From Tanypteryx hageni (Eukaryota; Arthropoda; Insecta; Odonata; Petaluridae), in NCBI GenBank assembly GCA_028673005.1, contig CM054117.1, positions 2,046,001 to 2,110,000 of the forward strand: a stretch of 64,000 nucleotides of DNA. The letters run 5' to 3'. A model generated the notes under the pieces. That model was given only the letters and a program-made list of their open reading frames with translations. It was not told the origin of the DNA and made no database searches. Of the stretch, positions 12,612-26,700 are shown piece by piece (the stretch's first letter is position 1; each line of letters begins with the position of its first letter). The translations under genes and the position numbers were made by a program.

Positions 12612-15600
12612 TTGCCCTCTCTTTCCTCCAATCCACCTGTCTTCCTCTCACTCCTTACTCTTCTCTCTCCTTCCTCACATCCTCCCGTGTTCCTCTCACT
12701 CCTTTCTCTCCTCTCTCTAACCTCCACCTCTTCTGTCTTCCTCTCAATCCTTCCTCTTCTCTCTCGATCCTCCATTCCCCCTGTTTTCCTCTCACTTTTT
12801 CCTCTCCTCTCTCCTTCCTCCATTCATTCCTTCTTCCTCTCACTCCTTCCTCTCCTCTCTCCTTCCTCCAATAATCCCGTCTTCGTCTCACTTTTTCCTC
12901 TCCTCTATCATTCCTCCACTCCTCCCGTCTTCCTACCTTTCCTACCTCTCCTCTCTCTTTCCTCCACTCATCCCGTCTTCCTCTCACTTCTTCCTCTCCC
13001 CTCTCCTTCCTCCTTTCCTCCTGTCTTTCTCTCACTCCTTCCATTGCTCTCTCTTTCCTCCACTCTACTGTCTTCCTCTCAATCCTTCCTCTTCTCTCTC
13101 CTTCATCCATTCCTCCTGTTTTCCTCTCACTTCTTCCTCTCCTCTCTCCTTCCTCCATTCCTTCTTTCTTCCTCACACTACTTCCTCTCCTCTCTCTATC
13201 CACCACTCTTCTGTCTTCCTCTCACTCCTTCCTCTCCTCTCTCCTTCCTCCACTCATCCCGTCTTCCTCTCACTTCTTCCTCTCCCCTCTCCTTCCTCCT
13301 TTCCTCCTGTCTTTCTCTCACTCCTTCCTCTCCTCGCTCATTCTTCCACTCCTCTGTCTTCCTCTCACTTCTTCCTCTCCTCTCTCCTTCCTCTACTCCT
13401 CCAGTTTTCCTCTCACACCTTCCTCTCCTCTCTCTTTCCTCCACTCCTCTGTCATCCTCTCACTTCTTCTTATCCTCTCTCCTTCCTCCATTCCTCCCGT
13501 CTTCCTCTCACTCTTTCCATTCCTCTCTCTTTCCTCCATTCCTCTGTCTTCCTCACAATACTTTCTCTTTTCTCTCCTTCCTCCATTACTCCCGTCTTCC
13601 TCTCACTCTTTCCTCTCCTCTCTTCTTCCTCGATACCTCCCGTCTTCCTCTCACTTCTTCCTCTTCTCTCTACTTCCTCCATTCCTCCCGTTTTCCTCAC
13701 ACTCCTTCCTCTCCTCTCTCCTTCCTCCACTCCTTCCGTCTTCCTCACACTTCTTCCTCTCCTCTCTCCTTCCCCCATTCCTCCTGTCTTCCTGTCACTC
13801 CTTCCTCTTCTCTCTTCTTCCTCCATTCCTTCCGTCTTCCTCTCACTTCTTCCTCTCCTCTCTCATTCCTCCATTCCTCCCGTTTCCTCAAACTCCTTCC
13901 TCTCCTCTCTCCTTCCTCCACTCATCCCGTCTTCCTCTCACTTTTTCCTCTCCTCTCTCATTCCTCCACTCCTCTGTCTTCCTCTCACTCCTTCCTCTCC
14001 TCTCTCCTTCCTCCACTCCTCCAGTGTTACTCTCACTCATTCCTCACCTCCCTCTTTCCTCAAATCCTCTGTCTTCCTCTCACTTCTTCTTATCCTCTCT
14101 CCTTCCTCCATTCCTCCCGTCTTCCTCTCACTCCTTCCTCTCCTCTATTCTTCCTCGATACCTACCGTCTTCCTCTCACTTCTTCCTCTTCTCTCTACTT
14201 CCTCCATTCCTCCCTTCTTCCTCTCACTCCTTCCTCTCCTCTCTCCTTCCTCCACTCCTCCCGTGTTACTCTCACTCATTCCTCACCTCCCTCTTTCCTC
14301 CAATCCTCTGTCTTCCTCTCACTTCTTCTTATCCTCTCTCCTTCCTCCATTCCTCCCGTCTTCCTCTCACTCCTTCCATTGCTCTCTCTTTCCTCCACTC
14401 CACTGTCTTGCTCTCAATCCATTCTCTTCTCTCTCGATCCTCCATTCCTCCTGTCTTCCTCTCACTCCTTCCTCCTCTCTCTCCTTCCTCCATTCCTCCT
14501 AATTTCCTCTCACTCCTTCCTCTTCTCTCTTCTTCCTCCATTCCTCCCGTTTTCCTCAAACTCCTTCCTCTCCTCTCTCCTTCCTCCAATCCTCACGTCT
14601 TCCTCTCACTTCTTCCTCTCCTCTCTCCTTCCTCCACTCATCCCGTCTTCCTCTCACTTCTTCCTTTACTCTCTCCTTCCTCCATTCCTCCCTTCTTCCT
14701 CTCACTCCTTCTTCTCCTCTCTCCTTCCTCCACTCCTCCCGTGTTACTCTCACTCATTCCTCACCTCCCTCTTTCCTCCAATCCTCTGTCTTCCTCTCAC
14801 TTCTTCTTATACTCTCTCCTTCCTCCATTCCTCCCGTCTTCCTCTCATTCCTTCCATTGCTCTCTCTTTCCTCCACTCCACTGTCTTCCTCTCAATCCTA
14901 TCTCTTCTCTCTCGATCCTCCATTCCTCCTGTCTTCCTCTCACTCCTTCCTCCTCTCTCTCCTTCCTCCATTCCTCCTGTTTTCCTCTCACTCCTTCCTT
15001 TTCTCTCTCCTTCCTCCACTCATCCCGTCTTCCTCTCACTCCTTCCTCTCCTCTCTCCTTCCTCCATTCCTCCTTTCTTCCTTTCACTCCTTCCTCCATT
15101 CCTCCCGTTTTCCTCACACTCCTTCCTCTCCTCCCTCCTTCCTCCACTCCTTCCGTCTTCCTCTCACTTCTTCCTCTCCTCTCTCCTTCCTCCATTCCTC
15201 CTGTCTTCCTGTCACTCCTTCCTCTTCTCTCTTCTTCCTCCATTCCTTCCGTCTTCCTCTCACTCCTTCCTCTCCTCTCTCCTTCCTTCATTCCTCCCGT
15301 TTTCCTCAAATTCCTTCCTCTCCTCTTCCCTTCCTCTATTCCTCCCGTCTTCCTCTCACTTCTTCCTCTCCTCTCTCCTTCCTCCACTCATCCCGTCTTC
15401 CTCTCACTTCTTCCTTTACTCTCTCCTTCCTCCATTCCTCCCTTCTTCCTCTCACTCCTTTCTCTCCTCTCTCCTTCCTCCACTCCTCCCGTGTTACTCT
15501 CACTCATTCCTCACCTCCCTCTTTCCTCCAATCCTCTGTCTTTCTCTCACCTCTTCTTATCCTCTCTCCTTCCTCCATTCCTCCCGTCTTCCTCTCATTC

Positions 15601-18600
15601 CTTCCATTGCTCTCTCTTTCCTCCACTCCACTGTCTTCCTCTCAATCCCTCCTCTTATCTCTCCTTCATCCATTCCTCCTGTTTTCCTCTCACTTCTTCC
15701 TCTCTTCTCTCCTTCCTCCATTCCTTCCTTCTTCCTCACACTCCTTCCTCTCCTCTCTCCTTCCTCCAATCATCCCGTCTTCCTCTCACTTCTTCCTCTC
15801 CTCTATCATTCCCCCACTCCTCCCGTCTTCCTATATTTCCTTCCTCTCCTCTCTCTTTCCTCCAATCCTCTGTCTTTCTCTCACTTCTTCTTATCCTCTC
15901 TCCTTCCTCCATTCCTCCCGTCTTCCTCTCATTCCTTCCATTGCTCTCTCTTTCCTCCACTCCTCTGTCTTCCTCTCAATCCTTCCTCTTCTCTCTCTTT
16001 CCTCCATTCCTTCCGTCTTCCTCTCACTCCTTCCTATCCTCTCTCCTTCCTCCAATAATCCCGTCTTCCTCTCACTTCTTCCTCTCCTCCATCATTCCTC
16101 CATTCCTCCCGTCTTCCTAACTTTCCTTCCTCTCCTCTCTCTTTCCTCCAATCCTCTGTCTTCCTCTCACTTCTTCTTATCCTCTCTCCTTCCTCCATTC
16201 CTCCCTTATTCCTCTCACTCCTTCCATTGCCCTCTCTTTCCTCCAATCCACCTGTCTTCCTCTCACTCCTTACTCTTCTCTCTCCTTCCTCCAATCCTCC
16301 CGTCTTCCTCTCACTTCTTCCTCTCCTCTCTCCTTCCTCCATTCCTCCTGTCTTCCTGTCACTCCTTCCTCTTCTCTCTTATTCCTCCATTCCTTCCGTC
16401 TTCCTCTCACTCCTTCCTCTCCTCTCTCCTTCCTCCATTCCTCCCGTTTTCCTCAAACTCCTTCCTCCCCTCTCTCCTTCCTCCATTCCTCCCGTCTTCC
16501 TCTCACTTCTTCCTCTCCTCTCTCCGTCCTCCACTCATCCCGTCTTCCTCTCACTTCTTCCTCTCCTCTCTCCTTCCTCCACTCCTCCCGTGTTACTCTC
16601 ACTTATTCCTCACCTCCCTCTTTCCTCCAATCCTCTGTCTTTCTCTCACTTCTTCTTACCGTCCTCCCACTCATCATCTTCACTAACTCCCTCCACTCCA
16701 CTTCCCTCCCCCCCCCTCCACTCCACGTCTTCCTCTCAATCCCTCCTCTTCTCTCTCCTTCATCATCCATTCCTCCTGTTTTCCTCTCACTTCTTCCTCT
16801 CCTCTCTCCTTCCTCCATTCCTTCCTTTTTCCTCACACCTCCTTCCTCTCATCTCTCCTTCCTCCAATCATCCCGTCTTCCTCTCACTTCTTCCTCTCCT
16901 CTATCATTCCCCCACTCCTCCCGTCTTCCTATCTTTCCTTCCTCTCCTCTCTCTTTCCTCCATCCTCTGTCTTTCTCTCGCTTCTTCTTATCCTCTCTCC
17001 TTCCTCCATTCCTCCCGTATTCCTCTCATTCCTTCCATTGCTCTCTCTTTCCTCCACTCCCCTGTCTTCCTCTCAATCCTTCCTCTTCTCTCTCCTTCCT
17101 CCATTCCTTCCGTCTTCCTCTCACTCCCTTCCTATCCTCTCTCCTTCCTCCAATCATCCCGTCTTCCTCTCACTTCTTCCTCACCTCCATCATTCCTCCA
17201 TTCCTCCCGTCTTCCTATCTTTCCTTCCTCTCCTCTCTCTTTCCTCCAATCCTCTGTTTCCTCTCACTTCTTCTTATCCTCTCTCCTTCCTCCATTCCTC
17301 CCGTATTCCTCTCACTCCTTCCATTGCCCTCTCTTTCCTCCAATCCACCTTTCTTCCTCTCACTCCTTACTCTTCTCTCTCCTTCCTCCAATCCTCCTGT
17401 CTTCCTGTCACTCCTTCCTCTTTTCTCTACTTCCTCCATTCCTCCCGTCTTCCTCTCACTCCTTCCTCTCCTCTCTCCTTCTTCCACTTCTCCCGTCTTC
17501 CTCTCAGTCCTTCCTCTCAACTCTCCTTCCTCCACTCCTCCCGTCTTCCTCTCACTTCTTCTTATCCTTTCTCCTTTCTCTATTCCTTCCGTCTTCCTCT
17601 CACTCCTTCCATTGCTTTCTCTTTCCTCCACTCCTCTGTCTTCCTCTCAATCCTTCCTCTTCTCTCTCCTTCCTCCATTCCTTCCGTCTTCCTCTCACTC
17701 CTTCCTATCCTCTCTCCTTCCTCCAATCATCCCGTCTTCCTCTAACTTCTTCCTCTCCTCCATCATTCCTCCATTCCTCCCGTATTCCTATCTTTCCTTC
17801 CTCTCCTCTCTCTTTCCTCCAATCCTCTGTCTTCCTCTCACTTCTTCTTATCCTCTCTCCTTCCTCCATTCCTCCCGTATTCCTCTCACGCCTTCCATTG
17901 CCCTCTCTTTCCTCCAATCCACCTGTCTTCCTCTCACTCCTTACTCTTCTCTCTCCTTCCTCCAATCCTCCCGTGTTCCTCTCACTCCTTTCTCTCCTCT
18001 CTCTATCCTCCACTCTTCTGTCTTCCTCTCAATCCTTCCTCTTCTCTCTCGATCATCCATTCCCCCTGTTTTCCTCTCACTTTTTCCTCTCCTCTCTCCT
18101 TCCTCCATTCCTTCCTTCTTCCTCTCACTCCTTCCTCTCCTCTCTCCTTCCTCCAATAATCCCGTCTTCCTCTCACTTCTTCCTCTCCTCTATCATTCCT
18201 CCACTCCTCCCGTCTTCCTATCTTTCCTACCTCTCCTCTCTCTTTCCTCCAATCCTCTTTCATTTTCTCATTTCTTCTTATCCTCTCTCCTTCCTCCATT
18301 CCTTCCGTCTTCCTCTCACTCCTTCCATTGCTCTCTCTTTCCTCCACTCTACTGTCTTCCTCTCAATCCTTCCTCTTCTCTCTCCTTCATCCATTCCTCC
18401 TGTTTTCCTCTCACTTCTTCCTCTCCTCTCTCCTTCCTCCATTCCTTCTTTCTTCCTCACACTACTTCCTCTCCTCTCTCTATCCACCACTCTTCTGTCT
18501 TCCTCTCACTCCTTCCTCTCCTCTCTTCTTCCTCCACTCATCCCGTCTTCCTCTCACTTCTTCCTCTCCCCTCTCCTTCCTCCTTTCCTCCTGTCTTTCT

Positions 18601-19927
18601 CTCACTCCTTCCTCTCCTCGCTCATTCTTCCACTCCTCTGTCTTCCTCTCACTTCTTCCTCTCCTCTCTCCTTCCTCTACTCCTCCAGTTTTCCTCTCAC
18701 ACCTTCTCTCCTCTCTCTTTCCTCCACTCCTCTGTCATCCTCTCACTTCTTCTTATCCTCTCTCCTTCCTCCATTCCTCCCGTCTTCCTCTCACTCTTTC
18801 CATTCCTCTCTCTTTCCTACATTCCTCTGTCTTCCTCACAATCCTTTCTCTTTTCTCTCCTTCCTCCATTACTCCCGTCTTCCTCTCACTCTTTCCTCTC
18901 CTCTCTTCTTCCTCGATACCTCCCGTCTTCCTCTCACTTCTTCCTCTTCTCTCTACTTCCTCCATTCCTCCCGTTTTCCTCACACTCCTTCCTCTCCTCT
19001 CTCCTTCCTCCACTCCTTCCGTCTTCCTCAAACTCCTTCCTCTCCTCTCTCCTTCCTCCACTCATCCCGTCTTCCTCTCACTTCTTCCTCTCCTCTCTCA
19101 TTCCTCCACTCCTCTGTCTTCCTCTCACTCCTTCCTCTCCTCTCTCCTTCCTCCACTCCTCCAGTGTTACTCTCACTCATTCCTCACCTCCCTCTTTCCT
19201 CCAATCCTCTGTCTTCCTCTCACTTCTTCTTATCCTCTCTCCTTCCTCCATTCCTCCCGTCTTCCTCTCACTCCTTCCTCTCCTCTCTTCTTCCTCGATA
19301 CCTACCGTCTTCCTCTCACTTCTTCCTCTTCTCTCTACTTCCTCCATTCCTCCCTTCTTCCTCTCACTCCTTCCTCTCCTCTCTCCTTCCTCCACTGCTC
19401 CCGTGTTACTCTCACTCATTCCTCACCTCCCTCTTTCCTCCAATCCTCTGTCTTCCTCTTACTTCTTCTTATCCTCTCTCCTTCCTCCATTCCTCCCGTC
19501 TTCCTCTCACTCCTTCCATTGCTCTCTCTCTCCTCCACTCCACTGTCTTCCTCTCAATCCTTTCTCTACTCTCTCGATCCTCCATTCCCCCTGTTTTCCT
19601 CTCACTTTTCCTCTCCTCTCTCCTTCCTCCATTCCTCCCTTCTTCCTCTCACTCCTTCCTCTCCTCTCTCCTTCCTCCACTCCTCCCGTGTTACTCTCAC
19701 TCATTCCTCACCTCCCTCTTTCCTCCAATCCTCTGTCTTCCTCTCACTTCTTCTTATCCTCTCTCCTTCCTCCATTCCTCCCGTCTTCCTCTCACTCCTT
19801 CCATTGCTCTCTCTTTCCTCCACACCACTGTCTTCCTCTCAATCCTTTCTCTTCTCTCTCGATCCTCCATTCCTCCTGTCTTCCTCTCACTCCTTCCTCA
19901 TCTCTCTCCTTCCTCCATTCCTCCTAA
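12612..19927 (+). repeat. Long higher-order repeat, copy A (core segment)
   Basis: The arrangement of variant monomers repeats at 23,789-31,106. Landmark positions keep an offset of 11,177 bp from 12.6 to 16.0 kb, then 11,178 and 11,179 bp out to 19.9 kb, so almost no net indels separate the copies. Weaker correspondence extends left (9,236 with 20,029; 10,460 with 21,494; 8,102 with 18,753) at offsets of 10,651-11,034, implying a few insertions or deletions of 100-300 bp there. A higher-order unit of about 11 kb is therefore tandemly arranged. Confidence 0.9.
16661..17110. other. Disordered patch in satellite copy A
   Basis: Relative to the matching part of copy B (from about 27,838), this stretch has a scrambled 16,661-16,725 core with CATCATCTTCACTAACTCC and a C9 run, then several one- to three-base indels (near 16,764, 16,830, 16,960 and 17,125). 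The net length change is about one base. Sequencing or assembly error is the simplest explanation; a local mutation cluster is possible. Confidence 0.65.
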
Positions 19928-22900
19928 TTTCCTCTCACTCCTTCCTCTTCTCTCTTCTTCCTCCATTCCTTCCATCTTCCTCTCACTTCTTCCTCTCCTC
20001 TCTCCTTCCTCCATTCCTCCCGTTTTCCTCAAACTCCTTCCTCTCCTCTCTCCTTCCTCCATTCCTCACGTCTTCCTCTCACTTCTTCCTCTCCTCTCTC
20101 CTTCCTCCACTCATCCCGTCTTCCTCTCACTTCTTCCTTTACTCTCTCCTTCCTCCATTCCTCCCTTCTTCCTCTCACTCCTTCTTCTCCTCTCTCCTTC
20201 CTCCACTCCTCCCGTGTTACTCTCACTCATTCCTCACCTCCCTCTTTCCTCCAATCCTCTGTCTTCCTCTAACTTCTTCTTATACTCTCTCCTTCCTCCA
20301 TTCCTCCCGTCTTCCTCTCACTCCTTCCATTGCTCTCTCTTTTCTCCACTCCACTGTCTTCCTCTCAATCCTATCTCTTCTCTCTCGATCCTCCATTCCT
20401 CCTGTCTTCCTCTCACTCCTTCCTCCTCTCTCTCCTTCCTCCATTCCTCCTGTTTTCTTCTCACTCCTTCCTCTTCTCTCTCCTTCCTCCACTCATCCCG
20501 TCTTCCTCTCACTCCTTCCTCTCCTCTCTCCTTCCTCCATTCCTCCTGTCTTCCTTTCACTCCTTCCTCCATTCCTCCCGTTTTCCTCACACTCCTTCCT
20601 CTCCTCTCTCCTTCCTCCACTCCTTCCGTCTTCCTCACACTTCTTCCTCTCCTCTCTCCTTCCTCCATTCCTCCTGTCTTCCTGTCACTCCTTCCTCTTC
20701 TCTCTTCTTCCTCCATTCCTTCCGTCTTCCTCTCACTCCTTCCTCTCCTCTCTCCTTCCTCCATTCCTCCCGTTTCCTCAAACTCCTTCCTCTCCTCTCT
20801 CCTTCCTCCACTCATCCCGTCTTCCTCTCACTTCTTCCTCTCCTCTCTCATTCCTCCACTCCTCTGTCTTCCTCTCACTCCTTCCTCTCCTCTCTCCTTC
20901 CTCCACTCCTCCAGTGTTACTCTCACTCAATCCTCACCTCCCTATTTCCTCCAATCCTCTGTCTTCTTCTCACTTCTTCTTATCCTCTCTCCTTCCTCCA
21001 TTCCTCCCGTCTTCCTCTCACTCCTTCCTCTCCTCTCTTCTTCCTCGATACCTACCGTCTTCCTCTCACTTCTTCCTCTTCTCTCTACTTCCTCCATTCC
21101 TCCCTTCTTCCTCTCACTCCTTCCTCTCCTCTCTCCTTCCTCCACTCCTCCCGTGTTACTCTCACTGATTCCTCACCTCCCTCTTTCCTCCAATCCTCTG
21201 TCTTCCTCTCACTTCTTCTTATCCTCTATCCTTCCTCCATTCCTCCCGTCTTCCTCTCACTCCTTCTATTGCTCTCTCTTTCCTCCACTCCACTGTCTTC
21301 CTCTCAATCCTTTCTCTTCTCTCTCGATCCTCCATTCCTCCTGTCTTCCTCTCACTCCTTCCTCCTCTCTCTCCTTCCTCCATTCCTCCTAATTTCCTCT
21401 CACTCCTTCCTCTTCTCTCTTCTTCCTCCATTCCTTCCATCTTCCTCTCACTCCTTCCTCTCCTCTCTCCTTCCTCCATTCCTCCCGTTTTCCTCAAACT
21501 CCTACGTCTCCTCTCTCCTTCCTCCATTCCTCACGTCTTCCTCTCACTTCTTCCTCTCCTCTCTCCTTCCTCCACTCATCTTGTCTTCCTCTCACTTCTT
21601 CCTTTACTCTCTCCTTCCTCCATTCCTCCCTTCTTCCTCTCACTCCTTCTTCTCCTCTCTCCTTCCTCCACTCCTCCCGTGTTACTCTCACTCATTCCTC
21701 ACCTCCCTCTTTCCTCCAATCCTCTGTCTTCCTCTCACTTCTTCTTATACTCTCTCCTTCCTCCATTCCTCCCGTCTTCCTCTCACTCCTTCCATTGCTC
21801 TCTCTTTCCTCCACTCCCCTGTCTTCCTCTCAATCCTATCTCTTCTCTCTCGATCCTCCATTCCTCCTGTCTTCCTCTCACTCCTTCCTCCTCTCTCTCC
21901 TTCCTCCATTCCTCCTGTTTTCCTCTCACTCCTTCCTCTTCTCTCTCCTTCCTCCACTCATCCCGTCTTCCTCTCACTCCTTCCTCTCCTCTCTCCTTCC
22001 TCCATTTTTCCTGTCTTCCTTTCACTCCTTCCTCCATTCCTCCCGTTTTTTTCACACTCCTTCCTCTCCTCCCTCCTTCCTCCACTACTTCCGTCTTCCT
22101 CTCACTTCTTCCTCTCCTCTCTCCTTCCTCCATTCCTCCTGTCTTCCTGTCACTCCTTCCTCTTCTCTCTTCTTCCTCCATTCCTTCCGTCTTCCTCTCA
22201 CTCCTTCCTCTCCTCTCTCCTTCCTCCATTCCTCCCGTTTTCCTCAAATTCCTTCCTCTCCTCTCTCCTTCCTCCATTCCTCCCGTCTTCCTCTCACTTC
22301 TTCCTCTCCTCTCTCCTTCCTCCACTCATCCCGTCTTCCTCTCACTTCTTCCTTTACTCTCTCCTTCCTCCATTCCTCCCTTCTTCCTCTCACTCCTTCC
22401 TCTCCTCTCTCCTTCCTCCACTCCTCCCGTGTTACTCTCACTCATTCCTCTCCTCTCTCCTTCCTCCATTCCTCCCGTCTTCCTCTCACTTCTTCCTCTC
22501 CTCTCTCCTTCCTCCACTAATCCCGTCTTCCTCTCACTTCTTCTTATCCTCTCTCCTTCCTCCATTCCTCCCGTCTTCCTCTCACTCCTTCCATTGATCT
22601 CTCTTTCCTCCACTCCACTGTCTTCCTCTCAATCCCTCCTCTTCTCTCTCCATCATCCACTCCTCCTGTTTTCCTCTCACTTCTTCCTCTCTTCTCTCCT
22701 TCCTCCATTCCTTCCTTCTTCCTCTCACTTCTTCCTCTCCTCTCTCCTTCCTCCATTCCTCCCGTCTTCCTCTCACTCCTTCCTCTCCTCTCTCCTTCTT
22801 CCACTTCTCCCGTCTTCCTCTCAGTCCTTCCTCTCAACTCTCCTTCCTCCACTCCTCCCGTCTTCCTCTCACTTCTTCTTATCCTCTCTCCTTTCTCTAT

Positions 22901-23788
22901 TCCTTCCGTCTTCCTCTCACTCCTTCATTGCTCTCTCTTTCCTCCACTCCTCTGTCTTCCTCACAATCCTTCCTCTTCTCTTTCCTTCCTCCATTCCTTC
23001 CGTCTTCCTCTCACTCCTTCCTATCCTCTCTCCTTCCTCCAATCATATCGTCTTCCTCTCACTTCTTCCTCTCCTCCATCATTCCTCCATTCCTCCCGTC
23101 ATCCTAACTTTCCTTCCTCACCTCTCTCTTTCCTCCAATCCTCTGTCTTCCTCTCACTTCTTCTTATCCTCTCTCCTTCCTCCATTCCTCCCTTATTTGT
23201 CTCACTCCTTCCATTGCCCTCTCTTTCCTCCAATCCACCTGTCTTCCTCTCACTCCTTACTCTTCTCTCTCCTTCCTCCAATCCTCCCGTCTTCTTCTCA
23301 CTTCTTCCTCTCCTCTCTCCTTCCTCCATTCCTCCCGTCTTCCTCTCACTCCTTCCTCTCCTCTCTCCTTCTTCCACTTCTCCCGTCTTCCTCTCAGTCC
23401 TTCCTCTCAACTCTCCTTCCTCCACTCCTCCCGTCTTCCTCTCACTTCTTCTTATCCTCTCTCCTTTCTCTATTCCTTCCGTCTTCCTCTCACTCCTTCC
23501 ATTGCTTTCTCTTTCCTCCACTCCTCTGTCTTCCTCTCAATCCTTCCTCTTCTCTCTCCTTCCTCCATTCCTTCCGTCTTCCTCTCACTCCTTCCTATCC
23601 TCTCTCCTTCCTCCAATCATCCCGTCTTCCTCTCACTTCTTCCTCTCCTCCATCATTCCTCCAATTCCTCCCGTATTCCTATCTTTCCTTCCTCTCCTCT
23701 CTCTTTCCTCCAATCCTCTGTCTTCCTCTCATTTCTTCTTATCCTCTCTCCTTCCTCCATTCCTCCCGTATTCCTCTCACGCCTTCCA

Positions 23789-26700
23789 TTGCCCTCTCTT
23801 TCCTCCAATCCACCTGTCTTCCTCTCACTCCTTACTCTTCTCTCTCCTTCCTCCAATCCTCCCGTGTTCCTCTCACTCCTTTCTCTCCTCTCTCTAACCT
23901 CCACCTCTTCTGTCTTCCTCTCAATCCTTCCTCTTCTCTCTCGATCCTCCATTCCCCCTGTTTTCCTCTCACTTTTTCCTCTCCTCTCTCCTTCCTCCAT
24001 TCCTTCCTTCTTCCTCTCACTCCTTCCTCTCCTCTCTCCTTCCTCCAATAATCCCGTCTTCGTCTCACTTTTTCTTCTCCTCTATTATTCCTCCACTCCT
24101 CCCGTCTTCCTACCTTTCCTACCTCTCCTCTCTCTTTCCTCCACTCATCCCGTCTTCCTCTCACTTCTTCCTCTCCCCTCTCCTTCCTCCTTTCCTCCTG
24201 TCTTTCTCTCACTCCTTCCATTGCTCTCTCTTTCCTCCACTCTACTGTCTTCCTCTCAATCCTTCCTCTTCTCTCTCCTTCATCCATTCCTCCTGTTTTC
24301 CTCTCACTTCTTCCTCTCCTCTCTCCTTCCTCCATTCCTTCTTTCTTCCTCACACTACTTCCTCTCCTCTCTCTATCCACCACTCTTCTGTCTTCCTCTC
24401 ACTCCTTCCTCTCCTCTCTCCTTCCTCCACTCATCCCGTCTTCCTCTCACTTCTTCCTCTCCCCTCTCCTTCCTCCTTTCCTCCTGTCTTTCTCTCACTC
24501 CTTCCTCTCCTCGCTCATTCTTCCACTCCTCTGTCTTCCTCTCACTTCTTCCTCTCCTCTCTCCTTCCTCTACTCCTCCAGTTTTCCTCTCACACCTTCC
24601 TCTCCTCTCTCTTTCCTCCACTCCTCTGTCATCCTCTCACTTCTTCTTATCCTCTCTCCTTCCTCCATTCCTCCCGTCTTCCTCTCACTCTTTCCATTCC
24701 TCTCTCTTTCCTCCATTCCTCTGTCTTCCTCACAATCCTTTCTCTTTTCTCTCCTTCCTCCATTACTCCCGTCTTCCTCTCACTCTTTCCTCTCCTCTCT
24801 TCTTCCTCGATACCTCCTGTCTTCCTCTCACTTCTTCCTCTTCTCTCTACTTCCTCCATTCCTCCCGTTTTCCTCACACTCCTTCCTCTCCTCTCTCCTT
24901 CCTCCACTCCTTCCGTCTTCCTCACACTTCTTCCTCTCCTCTCTCCTTCCCCCATTCCTCCTGTCTTCCTGTCACTCCTTCCTCTTCTCTCTTCTTCCTC
25001 CATTCCTTCCGTCTTCCTCTCACTTCTTCCTCTCCTCTCTCATTCCTCCATTCCTCCCGTTTCCTCAAACTCCTTCCTCTCCTCTCTCCTTCCTCCACTC
25101 ATCCCGTCTTCCTCTCACTTTTTCCTCTCCTCTCTCATTCCTCCACTCCTCTGTCTTCCTCTCACTCCTTCCTCTCCTCTCTCCTTCCTCCACTCCTCCA
25201 GTGTTACTCTCACTCATTCCTCACCTCCCTCTTTCCTCAAATCCTCTGTCTTCCTCTCACTTCTTCTTATCCTCTCTCCTTCCTCCATTCCTCCCGTCTT
25301 CCTCTCACTCCTTCCTCTCCTCTATTCTTCCTCGATACCTACCGTCTTCCTCTCACTTCTTCCTCTTCTCTCTACTTCCTCCATTCCTCCCTTCTTCCTC
25401 TCACTCCTTCCTCTCCTCTCTCCTTCCTCCACTCCTCCCGTGTTACTCTCACTCATTCCTCACCTCCCTCTTTCCTCCAATCCTCTGTCTTCTTCTCACT
25501 TCTTCTTATCCTCTCTCCTTCCTCCATTCCTCCCGTCTTCCTCTCACTCCTTCCATTGCTCTCTCTTTCCTCCACTCCATTGTCTTCCTCTCAATCCATT
25601 CTCTTCTCTCTCGATCCTCCATTCCTCCTGTCTTCCTCTCACTCCTTCCTCCTCTCTCTCCTTCCTCCATTCCTCCTAATTTCCTCTCACTCCTTCCTCT
25701 TCTCTCTTCTTCCTCCATTCCTCCCGTTTTCCTCAAACTCCTTCCTCTCCTCTCTCCTTCCTCCAATCCTCACGTCTTCCTCTCACTTCTTCCTATCCTC
25801 TCTCCTTCCTCCACTCATCCCGTCTTCCTCTCACTTCTTCCTTTACTCTCTCCTTCCTCCATTCCTCCCTTCTTCCTCTCACTCCTTCTTCTCCTCTCTC
25901 CTTCCTCCACTCCTCCCGTGTTACTCTCACTCATTCCTCACCTCCCTCTTTCCTCCAATCCTCTGTCTTCCTCTCACTTCTTCTTATACTCTCTCCTTCC
26001 TCCATTCCTCCCGTCTTCCTCTCATTCCTTCCATTGCTCTCTCTTTCCTCCACTCCACTGTCTTCCTCTCAATCCTATCTCTTCTCTCTCGATCCTCCAT
26101 TCCTCCTGTCTTCCTCTCACTCCTTCCTCCTCTCTCTCCTTCCTCCATTCCTCCTGTTTTCCTCTCACTCCTTCCTTTTCTCTCTCCTTCCTCCACTCAT
26201 CCCGTCTTCCTCTCACTCCTTCCTCTCCTCTCTCCTTCCTCCATTCCTCCTGTCTTCCTTTCACTCCTTCCTCCATTCCTCCCGTTTTCCACACACTCCT
26301 TCCTCTCCTCCCTCCTTCCTCCACTCCTTCCGTCTTCCTCTCACTTCTTCCTCTCCTCTCTCCTTCCTCCATTCCTCCTGTCTTCCTGTCACTCCTTCCT
26401 CTTCTCTCTTCTTCCTCCATTCCTTCCGTCTTCCTCTCACTCCTTCCTCTCCTCTCTCCTTCCTTCATTCCTCCCGTTTTCCTCAAATTCCTTCCTCTCC
26501 TCTTTCCTTCCTCCATTCCACCCGTCTTCCTCTCACTTCTTCCTCTCCTCTCTCCTTCCTCCACTCATCCCGTCTTCCTCTCACTTCTTCCTTTACTCTC
26601 TCCTTCCTCCATTCCTCCCTTCTTCCTCTCACTCCTTTCTCTCCTCTCTCCTTCCTCCACTCCTCCCGTGTTACTCTCACTCATTCCTCACCTCCCTCTT

